64,000 nucleotides of DNA from the NCBI GenBank assembly GCA_002838945.1, contig PGXB01000003.1, forward strand, positions 1-64,000. Direction: 5' to 3'. Source of the stretch: a candidate division Zixibacteria bacterium HGW-Zixibacteria-1. GTDB lineage: Bacteria > Zixibacteria > MSB-5A5 > GN15 > PGXB01. Numbering within the stretch: position 1 is the stretch's first letter; every line of letters starts with the position of its first letter. A program made the translations under genes and the position numbers. The notes under the pieces are model-generated. The model had not been told where the DNA came from. It did no database searches and worked only from the letters and a program-made list of their open reading frames with translations. Of this stretch, positions 46,822 through 55,213 are shown piece after piece.

Positions 46822-47961
46822 CTAAAACTTATTGAATTCCGATTTCTGCTCGGCCGGCTCGCCAGTCTCTTTCCCTTCCCAGCGATCGGCGGCGCCGGTA
46901 ATACCCTTGACGCGCAGATCGAAATCATCCGCATTGGTGCACTGACTCATGGCCTCTTCGAACGAAATCAAACCATTCCGATACAGTTTCATAATTGACT
47001 GATCGAACGACATCATGCCGTATTGCTGCCCGCCCTGCTCGATTAAATCAAGAATCTCAGGGGTTTTGTCCTGATCGAGAATATACTCTCGAACCGCCGC
47101 CGTGTTGATCATGATTTCCAGCGCCGGAACCCGTCCGGGCATATCGGATCGGCTTAACAGCCTCTGGCACACAATGGCTTTAAGGGTGCCGGCCAGAAGA
47201 AGCCGAATCTGCTGGTGCTGATGCGGCGGGAAAAATGAGATAATACGCGAAATCGTTTCGACCGCATTGAGCGTATGAAGTGTCGTAAGAACCAGGTGGC
47301 CGGTATCGGCGGCGGTCAGGGCAATCGACATGGTATCGATATCACGAATTTCACCGATCATAATGATGTCCGGGTCCTGGCGTAATGAATGCCGCAGGGC
47401 CGAGGCAAATGACTCGGTATCGGCCCCCACTTCGCGCTGGCCTATAATACATTGCTTGTCGCGGTAAATATATTCGATCGGATCCTCGACCGTCAGGATA
47501 TTATCGACCCGATTCGAGTTCATATGTTCGATCATGGCCGCCAGGGTGGTCGATTTGCCGGAGCCGGTGGTTCCGGTAACGACAATCAAACCGCGTTCTT
47601 CGTGAGAGAGACGCTTGATTGTTTCCGGCAAGTTCAATTCCTCAAAAATAGGAATTCGTGTATTGACCGCACGGATGGCGATACCCGTAGTCCCGCGCTG
47701 ACGAAACAGATTTATCCTGAACCGCCCCAGCTTGGCCACCGACAGCGCCAGATCCATTTCATTTTTCTTGCGAAACCGTTCCAGTTGCTGTTCGGACAAA
47801 ATCTGCCCGACTATATTCTCCATAACATCAATGGTAATCGGATCGGTAGCGATAGGTTCAAGAATACCGTTAACTCGAAGGTGCGGCCGAATTCCGACGC
47901 GAAGGTGCAAATCGGATGCCGCACGATTGAGCATTTCTACCAGCATTTGTTTGAGCTTCAT
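46822..47961 (-). CDS. pilT: PilT/PilU-type pilus retraction ATPase
   Basis: The 379-residue secretion ATPase has an N-terminal PAS-like domain (SDLHLRVGIRPHLRVNG), Walker A GTTGSGKST, DPIEYIY, the Asp box GEIRDIDT, Walker B LRQDPDIIMI and the His box LTTLHT. PilT depolymerises type IV pili and drives twitching. No other pilus gene is within 15 kb. It sits between accB and accC with gaps of only about 25-30 bases. Confidence 0.93.
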   Translation of the reverse strand: MKLKQMLVEMLNRAASDLHLRVGIRPHLRVNGILEPIATDPITIDVMENIVGQILSEQQLERFRKKNEMDLALSVAKLGRFRINLFRQRGTTGIAIRAVNTRIPIFEELNLPETIKRLSHEERGLIVVTGTTGSGKSTTLAAMIEHMNSNRVDNILTVEDPIEYIYRDKQCIIGQREVGADTESFASALRHSLRQDPDIIMIGEIRDIDTMSIALTAADTGHLVLTTLHTLNAVETISRIISFFPPHQHQQIRLLLAGTLKAIVCQRLLSRSDMPGRVPALEIMINTAAVREYILDQDKTPEILDLIEQGGQQYGMMSFDQSIMKLYRNGLISFEEAMSQCTNADDFDLRVKGITGAADRWEGKETGEPAEQKSEFNKF

Positions 47962-47990
47962 GGCACAATCCCCTGAATGAAAAAAAACTT

Positions 47991-48476
47991 TTAACTTTCC
48001 GGATCAATCAGGAAAAGGACCTGGCCAAACTCAACCGGTTGAGCATTTTCGATCATAATCCTGGCGACCCGGCCGGCCACCTCGGATTCGATCTCATTCA
48101 TCAGTTTCATGGCTTCGACAATACAAACCACCTGGCCCACTCCAATTCTCTGATTGAGAGTCACATATGGCTGGGCATCGGGCGCCGGAGCGGTGTAATA
48201 CGTGCCAACCATAGGCGACTTAATCTCTACATACTTCTTTTCGGCATCTATCGCCGCCGAATCCACATTAGAGATTGCCGGCGCGGGCGGTGGGGCGGAT
48301 TGTGCCGGTGGAGACGTGGGAATCGCTTGAACCGTCAAAGGCTGGTCGGAACGCCCGTTATCGCCGACCAGGCGGCGCGTAATACGGATTTTCCTTCCCC
48401 AGCTCGAGACCTCAAGCTGATCGATTTTTGAATCTTCAACCAGCTTTATTAATTTCTTAATCGTTTTTTCATTCAT
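47991..48476 (-). CDS. accB: Biotin carboxyl carrier protein
   Basis: The 161-residue protein has an N-terminal helical region, a Pro/Ala linker (residues about 48-70) and a C-terminal biotinyl domain with VEAMKLMNEIE, where the lysine is biotinylated. The thumb loop PMVGTYYTAPAPDAQPYV is present, as in canonical AccB. It delivers carboxyl groups to the AccAD transferase. Confidence 0.95.
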   Translation of the reverse strand: MNEKTIKKLIKLVEDSKIDQLEVSSWGRKIRITRRLVGDNGRSDQPLTVQAIPTSPPAQSAPPPAPAISNVDSAAIDAEKKYVEIKSPMVGTYYTAPAPDAQPYVTLNQRIGVGQVVCIVEAMKLMNEIESEVAGRVARIMIENAQPVEFGQVLFLIDPES

Positions 48477-48523
48477 AATAAACCCTCTCCAGGATTATGA
48501 CCCGAAAAGATAACATATAAAAA

Positions 48524-49597
48524 CTATAGCTCCAACAATTTTTTTGGAGCTTTGTTCATTACACGAGCCCCTTTATTCGTGACCAGAACATCATCTTCAA
48601 TGCGGACCCCGCCCCAGTCGGCAATATAAATACCGGGTTCGACAGTGACGATCATGCCGGTCTTCATAGAATCGATGCTTTTCGGCCCAAGTGACGGCTG
48701 GACATGGACATAAATGCCTATTCCATGACCGGTTCCATGGCCGAAATTCTTCTTAAAACCGGCTCGGTCGATGATATTTCTGGCGGCCGCATCAATCATT
48801 TTTCCGTCAGCTCCCGGCCTAATCTTCTTTATGGCAGCGAGTTGTGCCTTTAGAACCAGATTATATATCCTTTTCTGACGGCTGGTTGCCTTACCCATTA
48901 CGATTGTCCGTGTAATATCTGATACGTAACCATTGTAACTTGCGCCAAAATCAAAGGTTACAAAATCACCAGGGGCGATTTTCTTCTTCGAAGCAACCCC
49001 GTGAGGGTAAGCTGAGCGATAACCGGAAGCGACAATAGTGTCGAAAGCTGGTTTGTCGGCCCCAAGCATTTTCATCTGGTATTCCAGTTCGGCACAGACT
49101 TCCAGCTCCCGCAGGCCGGGCTTGATATAACCCAGAATTCTGTCGAAAGCGATGTCGGCGATGTCGACCGCCTTCTGGATAAGTTCAATCTCCCCTTTAT
49201 CTTTGATGGTCGAGAGAAAGTCCACTGCGGCCTTAGTCGAAACCAGAAGAGCGCCACCAAGGCTTTCGCGAAGCGTGTCAAGCTGGCTGCATAACAGGTA
49301 ATCGGCCTCATAGCCATAGCGAATATTTTTGCCTTGAAATTGCTTCAATTCCTTCAGTTCGGTCAGTGGCTGGCCCTTCGTTAAGACTACCCGGGCTCCC
49401 TTTACTTCTTTTTTGGCTGCTTCAAAAAAACGGCTGTCGCACAAAATATGGGCATTCTTTTGGGTGATTATCAAAAGTCCGGTGTCGCCGGTAAAACCGC
49501 AAAGATATCTTATATTGGCCATACGGCTGACCACAAAACCGTCCAGATTTTCAGCTTTCATCATTTTCTGGAATTTTTGAATCCGTTCACGATACAT
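48524..49597 (-). CDS. Xaa-Pro aminopeptidase-like M24 peptidase
   Basis: The 357-residue protein has a creatinase N domain (1-125) and an M24B pita-bread domain. Metal ligands are visible as Asp in FDFGASYNGYVSD and ISDITRT, His in GHGTGHGIG, and Glu in VEPGIY and RIEDDV. It removes an N-terminal residue before proline or cleaves Xaa-Pro dipeptides. The position just upstream of accB is common in Firmicutes and other bacteria, where this gene often precedes efp and accB; no efp is seen here. Confidence 0.92.
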   Translation of the reverse strand: MYRERIQKFQKMMKAENLDGFVVSRMANIRYLCGFTGDTGLLIITQKNAHILCDSRFFEAAKKEVKGARVVLTKGQPLTELKELKQFQGKNIRYGYEADYLLCSQLDTLRESLGGALLVSTKAAVDFLSTIKDKGEIELIQKAVDIADIAFDRILGYIKPGLRELEVCAELEYQMKMLGADKPAFDTIVASGYRSAYPHGVASKKKIAPGDFVTFDFGASYNGYVSDITRTIVMGKATSRQKRIYNLVLKAQLAAIKKIRPGADGKMIDAAARNIIDRAGFKKNFGHGTGHGIGIYVHVQPSLGPKSIDSMKTGMIVTVEPGIYIADWGGVRIEDDVLVTNKGARVMNKAPKKLLEL

Positions 49598-49610
49598 ATT
49601 ACTTTCTTCC

Positions 49611-50228
49611 TTACTTTTTTATAGACTGCTGCGTTTTTTCTATTTTTTCAAGTAATTGCGGATTGCCGTTCTTTTCCGCAAGTTCCTGGAATATTTGCAG
49701 GGCCAGTCGGGGGTGCCCTTGTTTTAAAAGAAGATCACCGAGTGTTTCGGTTTTAAATGGCAATTCCCGCAGAGGGAGTTCCTTAATATCAGTAATATCA
49801 GTTTCTTCCGTTTTTTTCTTCAAGACCAGGACCCTGGTCAATTCTACGGCCTTGGATTTGTCGAAATTGACCGGAGAGCTCAGGGCGTTGGTATTGGGTT
49901 CGATTTCGATAATTTTTGAGTAATACGCAAAGGCAGTAGTTTCCTCCCCGGCCTTGAATTTCAAATCACCCAGGTATTTGAGGGCGACAAGATTGTCCGG
50001 GTCGTATTGCAGAATTTTATAGAACTGCTCCTCGGCCGCTTCATATTGCCCCGTATGATATAAGGATCGGGCATAAACAATTCGGCCGGATAGAATTTCG
50101 GGATATTCTTTCAGGCGAATCATGCAAAGTTCAATTGCCCGCGCGTACTTCTTCTCCAGGAAATATTCCATGGCGAGCGCCGGCCAATAGCCCTTTGAGG
50201 CCAGATCCGACAATAAATTAACGGTCAT
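49611..50228 (-). CDS. TPR-repeat protein
   Basis: The 205-residue protein has at least three TPR motifs (about residues 15-45, 50-83 and 84-117, the last with LVALKYLGDLKFKAG) and a partial one near 165-195 after a charged linker. No signal peptide. TPRs mediate protein-protein contact; partner unknown. It starts the run that continues into the aminopeptidase 13 bases later. Confidence 0.75.
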   Translation of the reverse strand: MTVNLLSDLASKGYWPALAMEYFLEKKYARAIELCMIRLKEYPEILSGRIVYARSLYHTGQYEAAEEQFYKILQYDPDNLVALKYLGDLKFKAGEETTAFAYYSKIIEIEPNTNALSSPVNFDKSKAVELTRVLVLKKKTEETDITDIKELPLRELPFKTETLGDLLLKQGHPRLALQIFQELAEKNGNPQLLEKIEKTQQSIKK

Positions 50229-50314
50229 AAAGCATTATACCTAAAATAATACATAAAGTTAAGGATATTTAGCGGCAAAGTTTAAGTCAAGGGATCATTC
50301 GACTGAACGTTAGT

Positions 50315-52648
50315 CTAAATCCAGTCGAACCAATCCCAGAACTCGGTGCGTATGGTGCGGAAGAATTTTCGATATATATGTTCGCTGATTTTCCTCTTGC
50401 CGCAATATATATTGGCCACGCCGGTCATTCCCGGCTTCAATACATGCCCTTCATTGGGGACACGGCATGACACTTTGAATATTCTGTCTCCCCTGTTATT
50501 CAAATAAATTTTGGTGCCGATTCGATATACGGTTCCATAAAATGATAATGACGGATAGCCGCGCGCTTTGAATTTCACTTTCTGGTCCAGCGCGATATCG
50601 GCCAGTTCCTTTTCCGAAAGGGTAATCTCGGCATCAAGCGTATCCAGATTAGCGATCTCGCAGGCTACTTCGCCGGTATCGACACTGATAACTGTACCGT
50701 TGATGGGCGATTTTATTTCATAGAAATCACGTTGCCGTTTGTGAAAATCGATCTTGCTTTGCAGTTGTTCAATTTCGGCTTCTTTGGCCCTGATTTCCTC
50801 CGGTCGTGCGCCCGCCAGCAGAAGGTCAAGTTCATTTTTGGCCGCCCGCACTTTGGCCGCCTGGACGACCGAATCGGTCCGGGAATCTTCCCAATCCTGA
50901 ACAGAGATGACTTTCTTATTCAGCATCTCATTCTTTCGCGTCAGATTTCTCGTGGACAACTCCAACTGGGCTTCCAGTCCCTGCAGCGTGTTCCTGGCCT
51001 GGGCAATTGATTCCGGCCGCGCGCCAAGTTTGAGAATCTGAAGTTCCTCCCGGGCCTGGTTCAACTGCGCCGAATATTCTTCGATAAAGCGTGATGTCTC
51101 GCTGTTGGCCAGACGTGCGATGACCTGATTTTCGGCGACATCATCGCCGATAGTGACCAGCGGGATAAGGCTGGTGGTGCTGTAGTCCCCTCCGAAAACC
51201 GACACCTGCCGCTGATTTTCGGCATTGGGCTGATCGGCGTTATAACGGATCAACTGGGCATAACCGATGTTGTCATATTTCAGAAGAAGCGAATGGCGCG
51301 GATTTACAACCAGTTCGCCTTTGACCCTTAGTTCTATTTTTACAAAAACGGATAACAGGATCAAAAGAGCGACGATAATTACTGTTATCGAAAGAGTTTT
51401 CTTTCTTCTGAGAAATCCTGTTTTCGACTTAACCAAACCGGCCATTCCTTTGGCTGTGTCCGCTATTATATTTCTGAACAAAAACACCATTATGGCGGCA
51501 AAAATCAAGAATCCGGTGCCGCCCAGTTCGGATACCAAAAACCTTTCTACCACCAGAAAAAAGTATCCGAGAACAAAAAGTATATAAATAAAAGACAAAA
51601 TTCCATAGTAAAAATAAATTCTTTTTTCTCTTTCCGGGATATTGGCCAGGCCCTCATCGCGCGGATAGAACAATTTTTTTATTTCCGCCCGCCAGTACAT
51701 TTTGGCCTTGAGTCGCAGATTGGGGATTTCCAGCCAGTCGCTGAGCAGGTAATAACCGTCATAGCGGAGAAGCGGATTGAAATTAAAAAGAGTCGATATC
51801 CCGGTAAACGAAAGCACCGCCAGGGCGACTTTGTTCAACAAAATATCCTGCTGGGTGACCCGCCAGACCAGCACCGCTACGGCCCAGATAAAAATTTGAA
51901 AGAATCCGCCTGAAAAAGAAACCAGCAGACGTTTATACTTTTCCGGGAACAGCCAGGCATCGGAGACATTGCAATAAAAGGCGGGCTGAAAATAAATAAG
52001 CAGAAAACCGATCTCGCGCACTTCCCCGCCATAATACTTGCAGGTCAGACCATGCGCGAATTCATGCATTAAGATCACCACAAATGATGATAAATACAGA
52101 ATAACTATTCCCTGGACATTAAGCAGCCCGACGAAGCCGTCGGCCATGGCACGAAGGTTATTCATCGTGATAAAGAAGGCAAAACCGATCAGAAGCGTGG
52201 CCAAAACAATAAATTTGCGCGTCATCAGCCACCGCACTTTTTCGATCAGCCGGTCGAAGATATTGCCCGGATTGAAAGCCTTGACCTTGATGAAGACCAG
52301 TCTTCCAAGAGTGGTTCGGTGTTTTTCGGCGGAAGCTTCTTTCTGCTTTTTGAGAAGTTCCTTGCGCGTCAAATCGTTATCGAGAAAGCAGAGATCCTGC
52401 ATCTGCCCGGCGAAAGCCTCAAGTTCGGCCGGTTCGAGATCGGTTTCAAATTTGGCCTTAAAGGCGGTGGCGATATCTTCAAGTCCGGTTTTGCCGTCAA
52501 AGCTTTTTATAATAAAATATTCCGGTCCGCCAACCTTGAAGAACTGGGCGGTAATGGGGTCCTTGATAACATAATGGAAAGAGCCGTCCTTCTGGGGGAT
52601 TTTCTGGATAATCAGATCATCGCGAATTTTAGGCGGCTTGTTTTCCAT
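50315..52648 (-). CDS. PqqD-like / site-2 protease (M50) / HlyD-adaptor fusion
   Basis: The 777-residue protein joins three parts. Residues 1-95 resemble a PqqD-type winged helix (FHYVIKDPITAQFFKVG). Residues about 145-445 form a multi-pass M50 zinc protease with HEFAH at 195-199 and the second motif NFNPLLRYDGYYLLSDW. Residues about 445-777 form a periplasmic HlyD/MFP adaptor: a biotinyl-lipoyl half (LRVKGELVV), a coiled coil (about 530-670), and KSPINGTVISV. Related fusions occur near RiPP and peptide-export genes, where PqqD-like domains bind leader peptides. No precursor, radical SAM or ABC exporter gene is visible here, so that role is inference. Confidence 0.85.
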   Translation of the reverse strand: MENKPPKIRDDLIIQKIPQKDGSFHYVIKDPITAQFFKVGGPEYFIIKSFDGKTGLEDIATAFKAKFETDLEPAELEAFAGQMQDLCFLDNDLTRKELLKKQKEASAEKHRTTLGRLVFIKVKAFNPGNIFDRLIEKVRWLMTRKFIVLATLLIGFAFFITMNNLRAMADGFVGLLNVQGIVILYLSSFVVILMHEFAHGLTCKYYGGEVREIGFLLIYFQPAFYCNVSDAWLFPEKYKRLLVSFSGGFFQIFIWAVAVLVWRVTQQDILLNKVALAVLSFTGISTLFNFNPLLRYDGYYLLSDWLEIPNLRLKAKMYWRAEIKKLFYPRDEGLANIPEREKRIYFYYGILSFIYILFVLGYFFLVVERFLVSELGGTGFLIFAAIMVFLFRNIIADTAKGMAGLVKSKTGFLRRKKTLSITVIIVALLILLSVFVKIELRVKGELVVNPRHSLLLKYDNIGYAQLIRYNADQPNAENQRQVSVFGGDYSTTSLIPLVTIGDDVAENQVIARLANSETSRFIEEYSAQLNQAREELQILKLGARPESIAQARNTLQGLEAQLELSTRNLTRKNEMLNKKVISVQDWEDSRTDSVVQAAKVRAAKNELDLLLAGARPEEIRAKEAEIEQLQSKIDFHKRQRDFYEIKSPINGTVISVDTGEVACEIANLDTLDAEITLSEKELADIALDQKVKFKARGYPSLSFYGTVYRIGTKIYLNNRGDRIFKVSCRVPNEGHVLKPGMTGVANIYCGKRKISEHIYRKFFRTIRTEFWDWFDWI

Positions 52649-52755
52649 AACTGATTATGCTTCCTGCAAAACTTTAATATAATGGATTAAGATAAGATTA
52701 GTCAAAGAGAAACATGTCTTCAGCAGAGGCCGTTTCAGACACAATTTTGTCAGAA

Positions 52756-52965
52756 TTAGAATGTCTTATTATACAAATAAATCATCAGTACCATGAAGAT
52801 GATGCCGGTATAAACACCGAGCATGTAGGATGACCGCCAGAACGGCACTCTCTTTTTGCTCTTCGGCAATTTCAATAATGAGCCGCAATGCTTACAGAGA
52901 ATCGCTCCGGGAGTGATTTCTTCGTTGCAATACGGGCAGATCGATAATTTACTCGAAACGCTCAT
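52756..52965 (-). CDS. Small zinc-ribbon membrane protein
   Basis: The 69-residue protein has a four-cysteine ribbon (CPYC and CKHC, residues 11-34) followed by a basic stretch and one transmembrane helix (about 50-66, MLGVYTGIIFMVLMIYLY). It has the layout of small membrane-tethered zinc ribbons of unknown function. It precedes the M50 fusion gene by 107 bases on the same strand and may be cotranscribed. Confidence 0.7.
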   Translation of the reverse strand: MSVSSKLSICPYCNEEITPGAILCKHCGSLLKLPKSKKRVPFWRSSYMLGVYTGIIFMVLMIYLYNKTF

Positions 52966-53159
52966 AGGTCAAGAATGATATTTTTTAATAGGGTTTGGCA
53001 ACAGAAAAATCACCTCCCGCCCAATTCTGCCAAATCGGAGCGACAAATCACCGGTAGTCGAAAATGGAGGTTTTATCACCTCGGGCCGGACATAGAATGA
53101 CAGAATTTCATTCCTAATCTACCCTACTTATAGGGATTTTGACCATTTTGGAGGCAACA

Positions 53160-55130
53160 TTGAAAACTCTTAAGATTTCACCGCGCTTTAAAAATGTACG
53201 GTTTCGGCCATCCGCTTTTTCGGTTTTGGTCCGGTTGGCACTGGGAATCGGCACCGGCCCGAGACGACTAATCTATCTTTGCCGGCAGAAGGCGGATCAA
53301 ATTACCGCCGGTTGGTTTCTTGCAATAATTTCTTTTTTGGGAGGCAGCCTTTTCATGAAGCGATTTAATAAGATTTCGGCGTTGGTCGTGACGGCGGCCG
53401 GGATATGCTGGCTGATCGTCGCCATTCCTCAAATAGGACGATCTGAATCGACAGCGGGATCCGCCGAATATGCCCAAACCAGGGGTTCATCGGAGACAGA
53501 CACAAATAATCGCGCAGTTCTATTTGCCGAGTTTACCAAAATAACGGAGGGAATTCAGGTTAATGACTGCGCCAGTTCGGCTGGGATTGCCTGGATAGAT
53601 TATGACAATGACAATTATCCAGATCTCTATGTAACCAATATTGTCTATCCGGCCGGACAGCAGAATTTCCTCTATCATAATAACGGAGGCGAGTCTTTCA
53701 CCAAAATAACCGACCAGATAATAACATCGCCCTACGATTATTCGCGAACCAGCACCTGGGGCGATTACGACAATGACGGCCTGATCGATGCCTTTGTCTC
53801 CAACTGGCCGGCCCAGGTGAATTATTTATACCATAATGAGGGTGGCGCGACATTTTCGAGAGTAACTTCAGGCGTAATAGTCACCGAAATCAAATGGTCC
53901 ACGGCAGCGGCCTGGGCCGATTATGATAATGACGGCGACCTTGACATTATTGTCTCAAATTACGGAACCAACTCCCTATTCCGAAACGACAATGGCACTT
54001 TTAATAAAGTGACTACCGGGGAAATCGCCACCGATAATTATAATACTTATGGCGTGTCGTGGGCCGATTATGATAATGACAATGACCAGGATCTTTTCAT
54101 CGCCGTGCCCGGTGAGGACAATCCGAACAATTTTAACAGGCTATTTAAAAATCTTGGCGACGGAACATTCGAGAGAATATTGGCCGGCAATATTGTCAAC
54201 GATACAGGAACATCATTTGGCGGGAGCTGGGGCGATTATGATAATGACGGCGACCTTGATCTTTTCGTGACGAAAGTATGCCCGAATGATGCGGGAAATA
54301 ATTTCCTGTATGCCAACAATGGCGATGGGACCTTTACAAGAGTCACCGAAGGCGTGGTTGTCACTGACGGCGGCTATTCGTTTGGAAGCTTCTGGGGGGA
54401 TTTTGACAATGATGGTGATCTCGATCTCTTCGTGGCCAATTATACATGGAACGGAGAAAGCAGAGATTATCTTTATGAAAATATCGGCGGCGGTGAATTT
54501 GCTAAGGTCATTGAAGGTGATATCGTGAATGATACCGGCAGTTCCTATGGCGCCGCCTGCGCCGATTACGACCGTGACGGCGACCTTGATCTTTTTATTG
54601 CCAAGTGCACAAATGGAAACGAGAACAACGCTCTTTATGCTAATAATGGAAATGAAAACAACTGGCTGAATCTAAAATGTGTGGGGTCACTTTCCAATCG
54701 GTCGGCAATCGGGACGAAAGTGCGGGCGAAGGCGGTTATTGGCGGCGAGGAAATCTGGCAAATGCGCGAGATTTCCAGCCAGACCGGATATTGCGGACAA
54801 AATGAACTTAATGTGCATTTCGGCTTTGGTGATGCCATGGTTATAGACACGCTGAAAATTGAATGGCCGAGCGGCATAAGTCAATATCTCTATGGTGTCG
54901 GCGTAAATCAGTTTATGACGGTCACCGAACCGCTTTGCGGCGACATTGACGGCGGAGGCACGATCAATATTCTGGATATTACATTCCTTATCAACTACAT
55001 ATACAAGGGCGGGCAGGTTCCCCAGAATTTGTCAGTATGCGATGCCGACGGCAGCAGTATTATAAATATTCTCGATGTGACTTACCTGATTAAATACCTC
55101 TATAAGGGCGGCGCCTCGCCCGTGTGCTGA
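53160..55130 (+). CDS. VCBS/FG-GAP - ASPIC/UnbV - dockerin protein
   Basis: This exported protein has seven beta-propeller repeats of the DYDNDGDLDLFV type with calcium loops. An ASPIC/UnbV domain follows (SNRSAIGTKVRAKAVIGGEE), then a C-terminal type I dockerin with two calcium loops (GDIDGGGTINILD and DADGSSIINILDV). It is likely a surface or cell-associated binding protein; a dockerin here need not mean a cellulosome. Two starts compete. TTG 53160 has GGAGG five bases away but gives a 65-residue basic extension. ATG 53355 (591 residues, GGGAGG ten bases upstream) begins the signal peptide KRFNKISALVVTAAGICW and is biologically more sensible. Confidence 0.85.
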   Translation: MKTLKISPRFKNVRFRPSAFSVLVRLALGIGTGPRRLIYLCRQKADQITAGWFLAIISFLGGSLFMKRFNKISALVVTAAGICWLIVAIPQIGRSESTAGSAEYAQTRGSSETDTNNRAVLFAEFTKITEGIQVNDCASSAGIAWIDYDNDNYPDLYVTNIVYPAGQQNFLYHNNGGESFTKITDQIITSPYDYSRTSTWGDYDNDGLIDAFVSNWPAQVNYLYHNEGGATFSRVTSGVIVTEIKWSTAAAWADYDNDGDLDIIVSNYGTNSLFRNDNGTFNKVTTGEIATDNYNTYGVSWADYDNDNDQDLFIAVPGEDNPNNFNRLFKNLGDGTFERILAGNIVNDTGTSFGGSWGDYDNDGDLDLFVTKVCPNDAGNNFLYANNGDGTFTRVTEGVVVTDGGYSFGSFWGDFDNDGDLDLFVANYTWNGESRDYLYENIGGGEFAKVIEGDIVNDTGSSYGAACADYDRDGDLDLFIAKCTNGNENNALYANNGNENNWLNLKCVGSLSNRSAIGTKVRAKAVIGGEEIWQMREISSQTGYCGQNELNVHFGFGDAMVIDTLKIEWPSGISQYLYGVGVNQFMTVTEPLCGDIDGGGTINILDITFLINYIYKGGQVPQNLSVCDADGSSIINILDVTYLIKYLYKGGASPVC

Positions 55131-55144
55131 TAGACCTCAATAAT

Positions 55145-55170
55145 AAAGGCGGGTTTGAAACCCGCCTTTT
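55145..55170. terminator. Bidirectional terminator between dockerin and GH57 genes
   Basis: AAAGGCGGGT pairs with ACCCGCCTTT around a short TTGAA loop, 15 bases after the dockerin-gene stop and 44 bases after the GH57 stop on the other strand. A- and T-runs flank both sides, so it can serve both convergent genes. Confidence 0.88.
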
Positions 55171-55213
55171 ATTAATCATTTCCACCGATCGGGGAAATGG
55201 GATAAAATAATTG

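Noticed and set aside
53100-53160. Possible riboswitch (cyclic-di-GMP type) upstream of the dockerin gene
   Set aside because: Only small palindromes are present and the conserved GEMM bases are absent.
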